The translations under genes and the position numbers were made by a program. From UBA7672 sp031419455 (lineage in GTDB: Bacteria > Pseudomonadota > Alphaproteobacteria > Caulobacterales > Hyphomonadaceae): a stretch of DNA of 10,171 nt. Under the pieces are notes generated by a model. It saw only the letters and a program-made list of their open reading frames with translations. It was not told the DNA's origin and did not search any database. The DNA lies in the NCBI GenBank assembly GCA_031419455.1, contig JANOKS010000165.1:1-10171 (forward strand), written 5' to 3'. Of this stretch, positions 1 through 6,684 are shown one piece after another. Position 1 is the first letter of the stretch. Each line of letters begins with the position of its first letter.

Positions 1-2
1 GC

Positions 3-649
3 GTTCGATCCCTCCAGGAACCCCAAATCGAGTCAGATGCTCAGCCCGTTGGTATTACCATCGCACGCGAGGACCGGGAGCGCCTGTCCTGGGTCTCGAG
101 ACCCAACCTGCTGGTCCGCACGGGCGTTGGCGTCGCGATCACCCTCGGTGTCGGCGGCGTGATCTGGACGCTGCTCAATCTCGGCCCCCTGCGCGTCACC
201 TCGGATGCATTCGACCTGATCCAAGGCGTCGAGGCTATCCTCAACATTGTGGCGCTCGCGGGCGCCTCGATCTGGTTCCTGCTCAATCTGGAGTCGAACA
301 TGCGCCGCGATCGCGTGCTCGCCGATCTGCACGAGCTTCGCTCGATCGCCCATGTCGTGGACATGCATCAGCTTACCAAGGACCCAACCCAGCTCCTCAA
401 GGACTACACATCCACCAAATCGTCGGACGTGCATGACATGTCCGAACTGGAGCTGCTTCGTATCTCGACTATTGCAGCGAGATGCTTTCCCTCACCAGCA
501 AGCTCGCCGCGCTCTACATGCAGGACATGCGCGATCCCGTCATCATCGAGACGGTCACCGAGATCGAAGACCTCACCACCAGCCTCTCGCGCAAGATCTG
601 GCAGAAGATCATGATCCTGCAGCAGCCGGCGAAGACCTGGGCGCAGTAG
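3..649 (+). pseudogene. Two-helix membrane protein of unknown function, 5' end outside window, one-base frameshift
   Basis: The frame is open from the window edge, so the true start lies upstream. The visible peptide has a polar N-terminal stretch, a hydrophobic helix at about residues 37-60, a second at about 74-95, and then a charged, mostly helical tail that should be cytoplasmic (it begins SNMRRDR after the second helix). After codon ELLR (450-461) this frame turns into serine/arginine-rich nonsense. The frame that starts at 461 reads YLDYCSEMLSLTSKLAALY and continues sensibly for 62 codons to TAG at 647-649, ending KIWQKIMILQQPAKTWAQ. Restoring one base near 460, for example CGC-TAT for CGTAT, joins the two into a single protein of at least about 215 residues. 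No slippery heptamer is visible, so this looks like a mutation or a sequencing error rather than programmed frameshifting. I do not recognise a named family. The gene converges on the TIR gene with 50 bp between the stops. Confidence 0.72.
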
Positions 650-699
650 CTACATCAGCCCCGCGCACCCGGTCCCGCCCTGCCGCGCCTGACTCTAAC

Positions 700-2451
700 C
701 TACGCAGGAAGGAATCGCGCCCGGCCCCGCTCCATCATGTTTACGAAGCGTGGTTCATTGCGAATAAGGTCAAAATCATTGTCCTTGTCCATCCACTGCA
801 ACAGGCCGTCGCTCATCGTCATGATGATGGGGTCGAGCAGATCGGCTGCCGCGTCGCCTGCGCCCACCGTCGCCATGGCGCAGGCGAGGTTGTAGCGCAG
901 CCGCGCATTGTCGGGATCGAGCATCACGGCGCGGTCCGTCCACTCCTGCGCGCGCTCGATTTCGCCGAGCGATGCCAGCGCCCGCACGCCCATGCCCAAC
1001 GCTGCACCATGGTCAGGCTCCACCGCGACGATCGCCTCCACGCGCGCCAGCAGCCGCCGTGCAGCCGCCTTCAAATTCTCTGCGTCGCCAAGCGCTTCAT
1101 AGGCCTGAATCACCATGCCGGCGGGATAGTAGCTGTCCGGATCGATCGCGATCGCCCTTTCGAAATGAGCCACTGCATTCTCGAACTGACGCAGCCCTAT
1201 GCAGGCGTATCCGGCCTGCACATGCGCGTCGAAACAGTCTGCGTCCAGTTTCAAGGCGGCCTGGCTCGCCTTCAACGCCGCGTTCATGTCTCCCGATCGC
1301 GCAAACACGTTGGCGCGCGCGGCGTGAGCTTCGGCCAGGTTCGGGTCAAGCGCCACCGCCCTCTCTGCCGCCTCGCGACCATCATCGGCGCTGGCGCCGC
1401 GCTGGTGCATCTCCGCCTGCGCCGCGACCATCAACGCCCACGCTCGCGCAAATTCCGGATCGATCTCCAGGGCCCGGCGACAGATGCGGACAATCAACTC
1501 CTTGTGCCGCTCGCTGCCGGTGCGGCTGAACTGGCGCGCCATCAGGTATAGTTTGTAGGCCTCCGGGCTTGCAGTGGATTTCTGTTCGATCGCCTTGCGC
1601 TCTTTCGGGGCAAGCTGAAGTTTCAGGGCGCTGACGATGGCTTCGGATATCTCGGCCTGGATCGCGAAGATGTCGTCGAGCGTCCGGTCGAAGCGCTCAG
1701 CCCACACCTGCGCGTCAGTAGCGGCGTGCAACAGCTGCGCGGTGATCCGCACCCGGTTGCCCGACTTGCGGACGCTGCCCTCGAGAATATGACTCACGTT
1801 CAGGGCTTGCGCGATCTGCGTCACGCCAGCCGTCTTGCCCTTGTAGGCGAAGGCCGTGTTGCGTGAGACAACTGACATCGCCGAAACCTTTCCGAGATCG
1901 GTGATGATATCCTCGGTCACGCCGTCGCTGAAGTAGTCCTGCTCCGGATCGCCGCTCATGTTGGTGAAGGGCAGCACCAGGATAGACGGTCTTTCGACCT
2001 GCGCAGACCGCGCTTGCGGCCGAACAGGTTCGGGGGCTTCCGGACGTTGCGGCGCCTTGAGCGTCTCCACGAAACGCCGCACGTCAGCCAGGAACGCCAC
2101 CCACACCTTGTCGGTTGCCGCGCCGCGCCAGTGAGTGAGATCGGCCGACTGCGTCAGTTCAAACATGATCGGCCGCTCGCACGGCTCGATCATCACCGGC
2201 ACCAGTGTCTTGTTGCGATCGGCAAGCGTCGCCTCCGCACGCACCCAGCGCGACTGAACCGACTTGGCAGACCAGAGCACCACCACGGCCTTGGCCTCAC
2301 GCAGGGCTTTCTCGGTGACCTGGTCATAGGCTTCGCCTGACTTCAGCGTCGCGTCCCACCACACGTCGAATCCCTGCGCCGTCAGCGCCTCGGCATAGAC
2401 CCGGGCGGTCACCTGATCGTCGCGGCTGTAGGAGAGAAAGATATCAGGCAA
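700..2451 (-). CDS. TIR domain / TolB-FlgO-like domain / TPR protein
   Basis: A 583-residue cytoplasmic protein with no signal peptide or membrane helix. Residues 1-130 form a TIR domain: DIFLSYSRDD is the first strand and box 1, DVWWDATLKSG follows, and SRWVRAE puts Glu73 four residues after Trp69, the position of the catalytic glutamate in TIR NADases such as SARM1. A proline-rich linker (about 133-154) leads to a domain (about 155-280) of the type found in TPR-containing adenylate cyclases: ILVLPFTNMSGDPEQDYFSDG, then ILEGSVRKSG and QVWAERFDR. TPR-like helical repeats run from about 295 to 560. No cyclase catalytic domain is present. I chose the TTG at 2451-2449 because it gives the usual family start (LPDIFLSYSRDD) and has GGGGA seven bases upstream; an in-frame TTG at 2487 adds 12 atypical residues. 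The likely role is sensing or signalling, perhaps NAD+ cleavage or protein scaffolding; the trigger is unknown. The function is inferred from domains only. Confidence 0.9.
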   Translation of the reverse strand: MPDIFLSYSRDDQVTARVYAEALTAQGFDVWWDATLKSGEAYDQVTEKALREAKAVVVLWSAKSVQSRWVRAEATLADRNKTLVPVMIEPCERPIMFELTQSADLTHWRGAATDKVWVAFLADVRRFVETLKAPQRPEAPEPVRPQARSAQVERPSILVLPFTNMSGDPEQDYFSDGVTEDIITDLGKVSAMSVVSRNTAFAYKGKTAGVTQIAQALNVSHILEGSVRKSGNRVRITAQLLHAATDAQVWAERFDRTLDDIFAIQAEISEAIVSALKLQLAPKERKAIEQKSTASPEAYKLYLMARQFSRTGSERHKELIVRICRRALEIDPEFARAWALMVAAQAEMHQRGASADDGREAAERAVALDPNLAEAHAARANVFARSGDMNAALKASQAALKLDADCFDAHVQAGYACIGLRQFENAVAHFERAIAIDPDSYYPAGMVIQAYEALGDAENLKAAARRLLARVEAIVAVEPDHGAALGMGVRALASLGEIERAQEWTDRAVMLDPDNARLRYNLACAMATVGAGDAAADLLDPIIMTMSDGLLQWMDKDNDFDLIRNEPRFVNMMERGRARFLPA

Positions 2452-2563
2452 GCAGTATTCCCCACGCAAACAAGATGATGCGTACAACGTGATGCATCGC
2501 GGGTCGACTCATCCGGCGCATTTGATGCGGCGCCGGTTGCATTTGCCTTGCGGCATGGCGTGC

Positions 2564-2581
2564 AGGCGCATGTCTGCGCCT
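2564..2581 (-). other. Short perfect hairpin at the end of the thioesterase remnant
   Basis: AGGCGCA (2564-2570) and TGCGCCT (2575-2581) form a perfect 7-bp stem with a 4-base loop. It starts inside the stop codon of the minus-strand thioesterase fragment. It may be a transcription end or an RNA-stabilising hairpin, but no T-run follows on either strand. The rest of the gap between the two minus-strand genes (2488-2579) shows only a repeated GCATTTG at 2518-2524 and 2539-2545. Confidence 0.3.
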
Positions 2582-2837
2582 AGAGCACCCGAAACCGCGC
2601 ATCCGCCCGCGCGATCACTTCCCCGTCCGCGGTGACGAACGCCTGCGCAAAACACAGCCTCCGCCCCGTCTTCACATACTGCGTGTCGAACGCCACCCAC
2701 TGGCCCAGCTTGGCCGCGCCGATGAAGTCCGTCGCCATCGACACAGTCACCAGCCCGCCCTCTGGCTTGCGTTCCTCTCCCGTGACGTGAACCCGGACAG
2801 CGTCAAGCTCCGCGGCCAAAGCTCTCCGCATCGTCAT
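2580..2837 (-). pseudogene. C-terminal half of a PaaI-type hotdog thioesterase
   Basis: From the ATG at 2837 this frame gives 85 residues. Its last 60 or so, LVTVSMATDFIGAAKLGQW onward to ADGEVIARADARFRVL, match the second half of PaaI-like acyl-CoA thioesterases: the central strand, the turn before it, and the TGRRLCFAQAFVTADGEVIA strands. Family members are usually about 130-150 residues long. Their N-terminal half holds the hotdog helix and the HGG/Asp active-site region. None of that is present here: the 25 or so residues before LVTVSM (RALAAELDAVRVHVTGEER...) do not resemble it, and I found no thioesterase-like reading in the other minus-strand frames up to 2880. A start at 2831 (ATG) or 2846 (TTG) is equally possible. 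I read it as a remnant whose 5' half was lost when the present upstream region of the divergent esterase was joined on. A functional short variant cannot be excluded. Confidence 0.6.
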
Positions 2838-2923
2838 GCTGCGCAACTGGACGCCGCTGTGTCACGCGCCCTACAGTGAGCAACGCATCCGGCGACCAGA
2901 TCGGAGCATTCAGGGAGAGACCA

Positions 2924-4540
2924 ATGACCACCACAATTCACGGCAGCCGCCGCGCTATCCTCAAGGCATCCGTCGCCCTCATCGCCATCGGCGCCGGCAG
3001 CGGCCTCATCGCGGCCTGCAGCAACGAAGCCGCCGCTCCGGCGCCAGCCGCGGCCACCGACCCCGTCGTCACCACGACCTACGGCCAGGTCAAGGGCGCG
3101 GTCGAGGATGGCGTCAACGTCTTCAAAGGCGTGCGCTACGGCGCCGACACCGCCACCACCCGCTTCCAGGCCCCGCGTGCGCCCGAACCGTGGACCGATG
3201 TGAAGGACGCGCTCGGCTACGCCAACTCGGCGCCCCAGCCCGTCTCGGGCGATGGCGGCGGTCTCTTCACTTCATGGCGACCCAATCCGCCGATAGCCAC
3301 CAGCGAAGACTGCCTCTTCCTGAACGTCTGGACGCCGGCGGCGGACGGCAAGAAACGCCCCGTCCTCGTCTGGTTCCACGGCGGTGGTTTCGCCACCGGC
3401 TCCGGCTCGTCCTATGCCTATGACGGCGTGCGCCTCGCCAAACGCGGCGATGTCGTCGTCGTCACCACCAATCATCGCCTCAACCAGTTCGGCTATCTCA
3501 ACCTCGCCGGCTATGGCGAACAGTTCGCGGATTCTGGCGCCGTTGGCGCGCTGGACATGATCCAGTCGCTCGAATGGGTACGCGACAACATCGAGGCGTT
3601 CGGCGGCGACCCGGCCAACGTCCTCATCTTCGGCGAGTCCGGCGGCGGCTCGAAAGTCTGCACGCTGATGGCGATGGACAAGGCGCAGGGCCTCTTCCAC
3701 CGCGCCGTCGTGCAGTCCGGCCCACGCATCAATCACGCCCCGAAGGACACGTCTGCCAAGGCGGCTGACGAGCTGGTGAAAAAGCTCGGCCTGACGAAAG
3801 ACACCATCGCCGAGATCCTCACCAAACCCGTCGCCGACATCCAGGCGGCAGCGCAAGGCCTCCCAGGCGCGGGCTCCGGCCCAGTGCTCGACGGACGCTC
3901 CATCGCGCGCGATCCGTTCAACCCCGACGGCCCACCGCAATCGGCCAGCGTCCCGCTCCTCATCGGCTGCAACCGCACCGAGGGCACGTCGCTCACGCCC
4001 GCCGACAGCCCGAACCACAGCCTCACATGGGAAACGCTTCCCGCGGCTATCAAGCAGGCCTTCCCGGCCAAGAACGCTAAGACGATCATCGACCTCTACA
4101 AGGCCAACCATCCGGACATCGAGGCGCCCGAACTCTTCTTCATGGCCTCGTCCGACAACAGCTTCTTCCGCGGCAGCGTCACCGTCGCCGACCGCAAGGC
4201 GCAACAGGGCGGCGCTCCCGTCTTCTTCTACATGCTCGACTGGGAAACCCCCGTCATGGGCGGCAAGCGGTATGTGCCTCACGCGCTCGACATCGGCATG
4301 GCGTTCGACAATGTCGCCAAGTCGGAATCGATGTCCGGCACGGGCCCAGAAGCCCAGGCCATCGCCGACCAGATGTCGGAAAGCTGGATCGCCTTCGCGC
4401 GCAACGGCGATCCATCGAACCCCAAAGTGCCCGCCTGGCCCGCCTACAAGGCCGATGCGCGCAACATGATGGTGTTCAGGACCACCCCGGGCGTCGAAAC
4501 CGACATCCGCGCAGCAGAACGCGCGGCAACCGCCGCCTGA
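2924..4540 (+). CDS. Tat-exported lipoprotein carboxylesterase, type B family
   Basis: A 538-residue alpha/beta-hydrolase of the carboxylesterase type B (para-nitrobenzyl esterase-like) family, which hydrolyses carboxylic esters. The N terminus reads SRRAILK (residues 8-14), close to the twin-arginine consensus, then a hydrophobic stretch and the lipobox LIAAC with Cys32. It is therefore probably folded in the cytoplasm, exported by Tat, and lipid-anchored facing the periplasm or cell surface. An Ala/Pro-rich spacer (35-46) precedes the catalytic domain. The oxyanion-hole HGGG is at 152-155, the nucleophile elbow GESGG has Ser239, the acid is probably Glu353 in RTEG, and the histidine is His453 in VPHALDIGMAF. 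All catalytic elements are intact and the length is normal. I chose the ATG at 2924 because AGGGAGAGA lies just upstream and the signal begins right after; the in-frame GTG at 2876 would add 16 residues without a ribosome site. The natural substrate cannot be read from the sequence. It is divergent from the thioesterase remnant and monocistronic, with a terminator after it. Confidence 0.93.
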   Translation: MTTTIHGSRRAILKASVALIAIGAGSGLIAACSNEAAAPAPAAATDPVVTTTYGQVKGAVEDGVNVFKGVRYGADTATTRFQAPRAPEPWTDVKDALGYANSAPQPVSGDGGGLFTSWRPNPPIATSEDCLFLNVWTPAADGKKRPVLVWFHGGGFATGSGSSYAYDGVRLAKRGDVVVVTTNHRLNQFGYLNLAGYGEQFADSGAVGALDMIQSLEWVRDNIEAFGGDPANVLIFGESGGGSKVCTLMAMDKAQGLFHRAVVQSGPRINHAPKDTSAKAADELVKKLGLTKDTIAEILTKPVADIQAAAQGLPGAGSGPVLDGRSIARDPFNPDGPPQSASVPLLIGCNRTEGTSLTPADSPNHSLTWETLPAAIKQAFPAKNAKTIIDLYKANHPDIEAPELFFMASSDNSFFRGSVTVADRKAQQGGAPVFFYMLDWETPVMGGKRYVPHALDIGMAFDNVAKSESMSGTGPEAQAIADQMSESWIAFARNGDPSNPKVPAWPAYKADARNMMVFRTTPGVETDIRAAERAATAA

Positions 4541-4573
4541 TCACTTGCCTGACAGCAATTGATTGCCTGACCT

Positions 4574-4617
4574 AGCGGGAAACCACGGCCAACGCGACTG
4601 GCCGTGGTTTTCGCTTT
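4574..4617 (+). terminator. Rho-independent terminator after the esterase
   Basis: AACCACGGCC (4581-4590) pairs perfectly with GGCCGTGGTT (4600-4609) around a 9-base loop. The stem extends outward through a small internal mismatch to AGCG (4574-4577) with CGCT (4612-4615). TTTT at 4608-4611 and TTT at 4615-4617 give a short, interrupted U-tract. It lies 34 bases after the esterase stop and most likely ends that transcript. Confidence 0.75.
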
Positions 4618-4769
4618 AGAGAGCCTCTGCAGCCTTTCATACGCGCGCGCATTGCTCTCGATACGGATCATGCACTTGTCCGCCGCTGCGTCACTCGTCT
4701 GGGCGCGAATTTTGTCGGCGTGCGTAAATAGTGCGACGATTGTCCGCGACCAGACACTTCACGCAAAAA

Positions 4770-4775
4770 TATAAT
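4770..4775 (+). promoter_or_regulatory. Possible -10 element in the 338-base gap before the exported protein
   Basis: A perfect TATAAT lies in a locally AT-rich patch (about 4761-4776) of an otherwise GC-rich window. It would place transcription start near 4782 and give a leader of about 97 bases before the ATG at 4879. No -35 box stands out at 16-18 bases; TTGTCC at 4740-4745 is 24 bases away, too far. Apart from this and the terminator, 4541-4878 holds only short open frames with no ribosome site, so I call no gene there. Confidence 0.3.
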
Positions 4776-4878
4776 TGCCCCTGCTGCGGATCTGGCTTCT
4801 TCCAATACTCCGTATGCGACGCATTTTCACGTTCAGCGCGTAAACCATAAACGCGTCTCAAGGTGGAGGACCCAAGAC

Positions 4879-5868
4879 ATGAGAACGAATGCCCGCGACG
4901 GCTTCCCAGCCGGTCGCAGATTCACCGCGACCTTCGCGGCCCTTGCCGCAGCAATCGCAATCGCCGCGCCCATGGCGCACGCCGCCAAATCCGACGGATG
5001 TGTCGGCGGCGGTTTCGTGATCTCCGGACTGCTCAACGGGATCAACGTCCCCACTGGCAGCAGCGTCACGATTCCCGCGTCGAACCTCGGCGCCACCTTC
5101 CAGATTCTCGGCAAGTACATCGATTTCACGGTCGTCTCGCGCACCTTCGCCGTCGAGAACTACACCTTCACCGGCGCTGCCAACGAGGAAGATATCACGG
5201 GCGGCCGCCGCATCACCGCCTTTCAGTCCAAGACTCCCGATCACCGCGGTCTTTTCCTCAACAGCGGCGTCACCGTCTCGAACGCCGACGGCGACCTCGT
5301 CATCCAGCGCACTGGCTCAGGCCTCAAGATGAAGGTCCAGGCCAAGGACTGCGCCCAGGGCGGCATCTTCCAGATGGAGCCCGAGCGCGGCGACAAGACT
5401 GCGACCAAAGTCACTCACACGCTCGGCGCCCAGGTCTTCTATTTCGACAACCCGTCGTTCCGCGCCCGCGAAGGCGATCTCGTCCCCTACAAGGACATCA
5501 TGATTGCGGTGCCCACGCGCATCAACATCGGCACGGACCTCACCCGCAAGTTTGTCGCGCGCGACTCCAGCCAGGTCTCCGAGCGCATCGATGATCCAAA
5601 TTGCGTGAACCAGGTTCGCAACCGCGACGGCACGTTCGACGCGATCCTGCATTGCGGCAAGGTTTCCAGCTGGATGGTCGCCTCTGGCGGCCGCATGGGC
5701 TTCGTCACAGGCGAAGACTCGATCGAAGTCGCCCCGCCCGCCACCAATTGCATCACGCAGTGTCAGGCTCAGAACCGCGTGCGTGGCCAGTCCGTCAAAC
5801 TGCCTCCGCCCTTCCCGGTGCCGGATGCCTCGCGCCTGAAGCCAGCCTTCCCGCCGACAACGCCGTAG
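4879..5868 (+). CDS. Exported protein of unknown function with six cysteines
   Basis: A 329-residue protein I do not recognise. The start has a strong ribosome site, AGGTGGAGGA at 4861-4870, eight bases before the ATG. The N terminus is a Sec signal peptide: Arg-rich to residue 14, a hydrophobic Ala-rich core at about 16-31, and a cleavage motif AHA before residue 36. The mature chain has six cysteines (41, 158, 242, 259, 291, 295), an even number that fits periplasmic disulfides; the last pair is CITQC. Alternating hydrophobic residues in segments such as GATFQILGKYIDFTVVSRTF suggest a beta-rich fold. The tail (about 304-329) is rich in proline (LPPPFPVP, AFPPTTP) and probably disordered. 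There are no membrane helices and no visible catalytic motif. It is flanked by a terminator on each side, so it is probably monocistronic. Location in the periplasm or outside the cell is well supported; the function is not. Confidence 0.85.
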   Translation: MRTNARDGFPAGRRFTATFAALAAAIAIAAPMAHAAKSDGCVGGGFVISGLLNGINVPTGSSVTIPASNLGATFQILGKYIDFTVVSRTFAVENYTFTGAANEEDITGGRRITAFQSKTPDHRGLFLNSGVTVSNADGDLVIQRTGSGLKMKVQAKDCAQGGIFQMEPERGDKTATKVTHTLGAQVFYFDNPSFRAREGDLVPYKDIMIAVPTRINIGTDLTRKFVARDSSQVSERIDDPNCVNQVRNRDGTFDAILHCGKVSSWMVASGGRMGFVTGEDSIEVAPPATNCITQCQAQNRVRGQSVKLPPPFPVPDASRLKPAFPPTTP

Positions 5869-5915
5869 GCCTCGTAGACCAGACGACGTAACCTCCATCC
5901 CCTCCGAGGAAGCGT

Positions 5916-5958
5916 CGCAGCGCCCGTGGCCGGCCCCACCGCCACGGGCGCAACTGCG
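5916..5958 (+). terminator. GC-rich hairpin after the exported protein
   Basis: GCGCCCGTGGC (5920-5930) and GCCACGGGCGC (5941-5951) form a perfect 11-bp stem with a 10-base loop. CGCAG (5916-5920) and CTGCG (5954-5958) can alternatively extend it past a small bulge. It lies about 50 bases after the stop at 5868. There is no U-tract, so termination would be weak or Rho-assisted, or the hairpin may mainly protect the mRNA end. Confidence 0.5.
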
Positions 5959-6015
5959 TCTGGGCTGGTCATGGCTGCGGTCACGCCCTAGCTTGTTCCG
6001 CGACAGGGAACAGCC

Positions 6016-6684
6016 ATGGCCAACCAGAAGCTCGACACCTTCATCTACGACGCCTTCATCTACGACGCCTTCAACAAGGGCCAGACGCGCGAGCGCATCT
6101 CTGCCGCTCTTGTCGCGGCCGGATGGACGCAGAAGGAAGTCGACGACGCGCTGGAAGGCTACGCCGACAATGATCTCGGTATGGCAGTCCCGAAGCCCCG
6201 GCCTTACGTCTCCGCTCGCGAGGCCTTCCTCTACCTCGTCCTTTTCATCCTGCTGGGCGTCGTTGCGTGGAATCTCGGCTCACTGCTGTTCGCGCTGATC
6301 GACACCGCCGTCGGCGATGAACTCGACCAGGAATACAGCTACCTCTTCGCCAGCCGCGAAACGCAGATCCGCCAGGCGATCGCGGGCCTCGTCGTCGGCG
6401 GCCCGCTATTCGGCTGGCTCGCCCTCCACATCCGCAAGCAGCGTCGTAGCAATCCAGCCATGCAGCGCAGCCGCGTCCGCAAATGGCTCACCTATGCGAC
6501 GCTCATCATCGCGTCCTGCACGTTGATCGGAGACGCCATTGGCCTCGTCTACAACTTCCTCGCCGGCGAACTCTCCACCCGCTTCCTCCTGAAGCTGCTG
6601 GTCGTCGCCATCCTCGCCGGCGGCGTGTTCTTCTACTTCATCCGCGATGCCGAGGAGGGAGACGCCAATGACCAGACGGCCTAG
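6016..6684 (+). CDS. DUF5671-type four-helix membrane protein
   Basis: A 222-residue protein. An N-terminal cytoplasmic region of about 50 residues resembles the short helical segment common in this group (F..GQTRERISAALVAAGWTQKEVDDAL). The DUF5671-like core follows, with four hydrophobic helices at about 70-96, 119-138, 158-182 and 190-209. REAFLYLVLFILLGVVAWNLG, followed by a short acidic loop, is the recognisable opening of that domain. The start has AGGGAA eight bases upstream. Residues FIYDA are duplicated near the N terminus (see the repeat at 6040). The gene overlaps the next one by 17 bases with a ribosome site (GGAGGGAG at 6654-6661) inside its 3' end, so the two are very likely co-translated. 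The molecular function of DUF5671 proteins is not known to me; a role as an inner-membrane structural partner or small transporter-like protein is only speculation. Confidence 0.85.
   Translation: MANQKLDTFIYDAFIYDAFNKGQTRERISAALVAAGWTQKEVDDALEGYADNDLGMAVPKPRPYVSAREAFLYLVLFILLGVVAWNLGSLLFALIDTAVGDELDQEYSYLFASRETQIRQAIAGLVVGGPLFGWLALHIRKQRRSNPAMQRSRVRKWLTYATLIIASCTLIGDAIGLVYNFLAGELSTRFLLKLLVVAILAGGVFFYFIRDAEEGDANDQTA
6040..6069 (+). repeat. 15-base tandem duplication inside the DUF5671 gene
   Basis: TTCATCTACGACGCC occurs twice with no mismatch (6040-6054 and 6055-6069), followed by a partial third copy TTC. It keeps the frame and gives FIYDAFIYDAF at residues 9-19. Identity at every base, including the third positions, suggests a recent slippage duplication. 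Confidence 0.9.

Noticed and set aside
455..465. Programmed frameshifting in the first gene
   Set aside because: There is no X-XXY-YYZ slippery site, no nearby pseudoknot-like pairing that I could find, and no Shine-Dalgarno stimulator at the right spacing.
247..1551. A 434-codon plus-strand frame spanning the first gene and the TIR gene
   Set aside because: It runs antisense to the TIR/TPR gene and crosses the frameshifted gene in a wrong frame; the composition is arginine/histidine-rich nonsense.
700..2451. A multi-gene TIR defence system such as Thoeris or a CBASS-like operon
   Set aside because: No second defence gene (ThsA-like, cyclase, effector) is adjacent; the neighbours are a broken membrane protein gene and a thioesterase remnant.
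3272..4282. A 336-codon minus-strand open frame opposite the esterase
   Set aside because: It is a long antisense frame expected in GC-rich coding DNA. The plus strand carries a complete, motif-intact esterase.
4691..4861. A 56-codon minus-strand frame with TTG start containing YWKKPDPQQGQLYFCVKC
   Set aside because: It reads oddly protein-like, but it has no visible ribosome site, a TTG start at the edge of the next gene's own ribosome site, and it overlaps the likely promoter region. It is not enough to call a gene.
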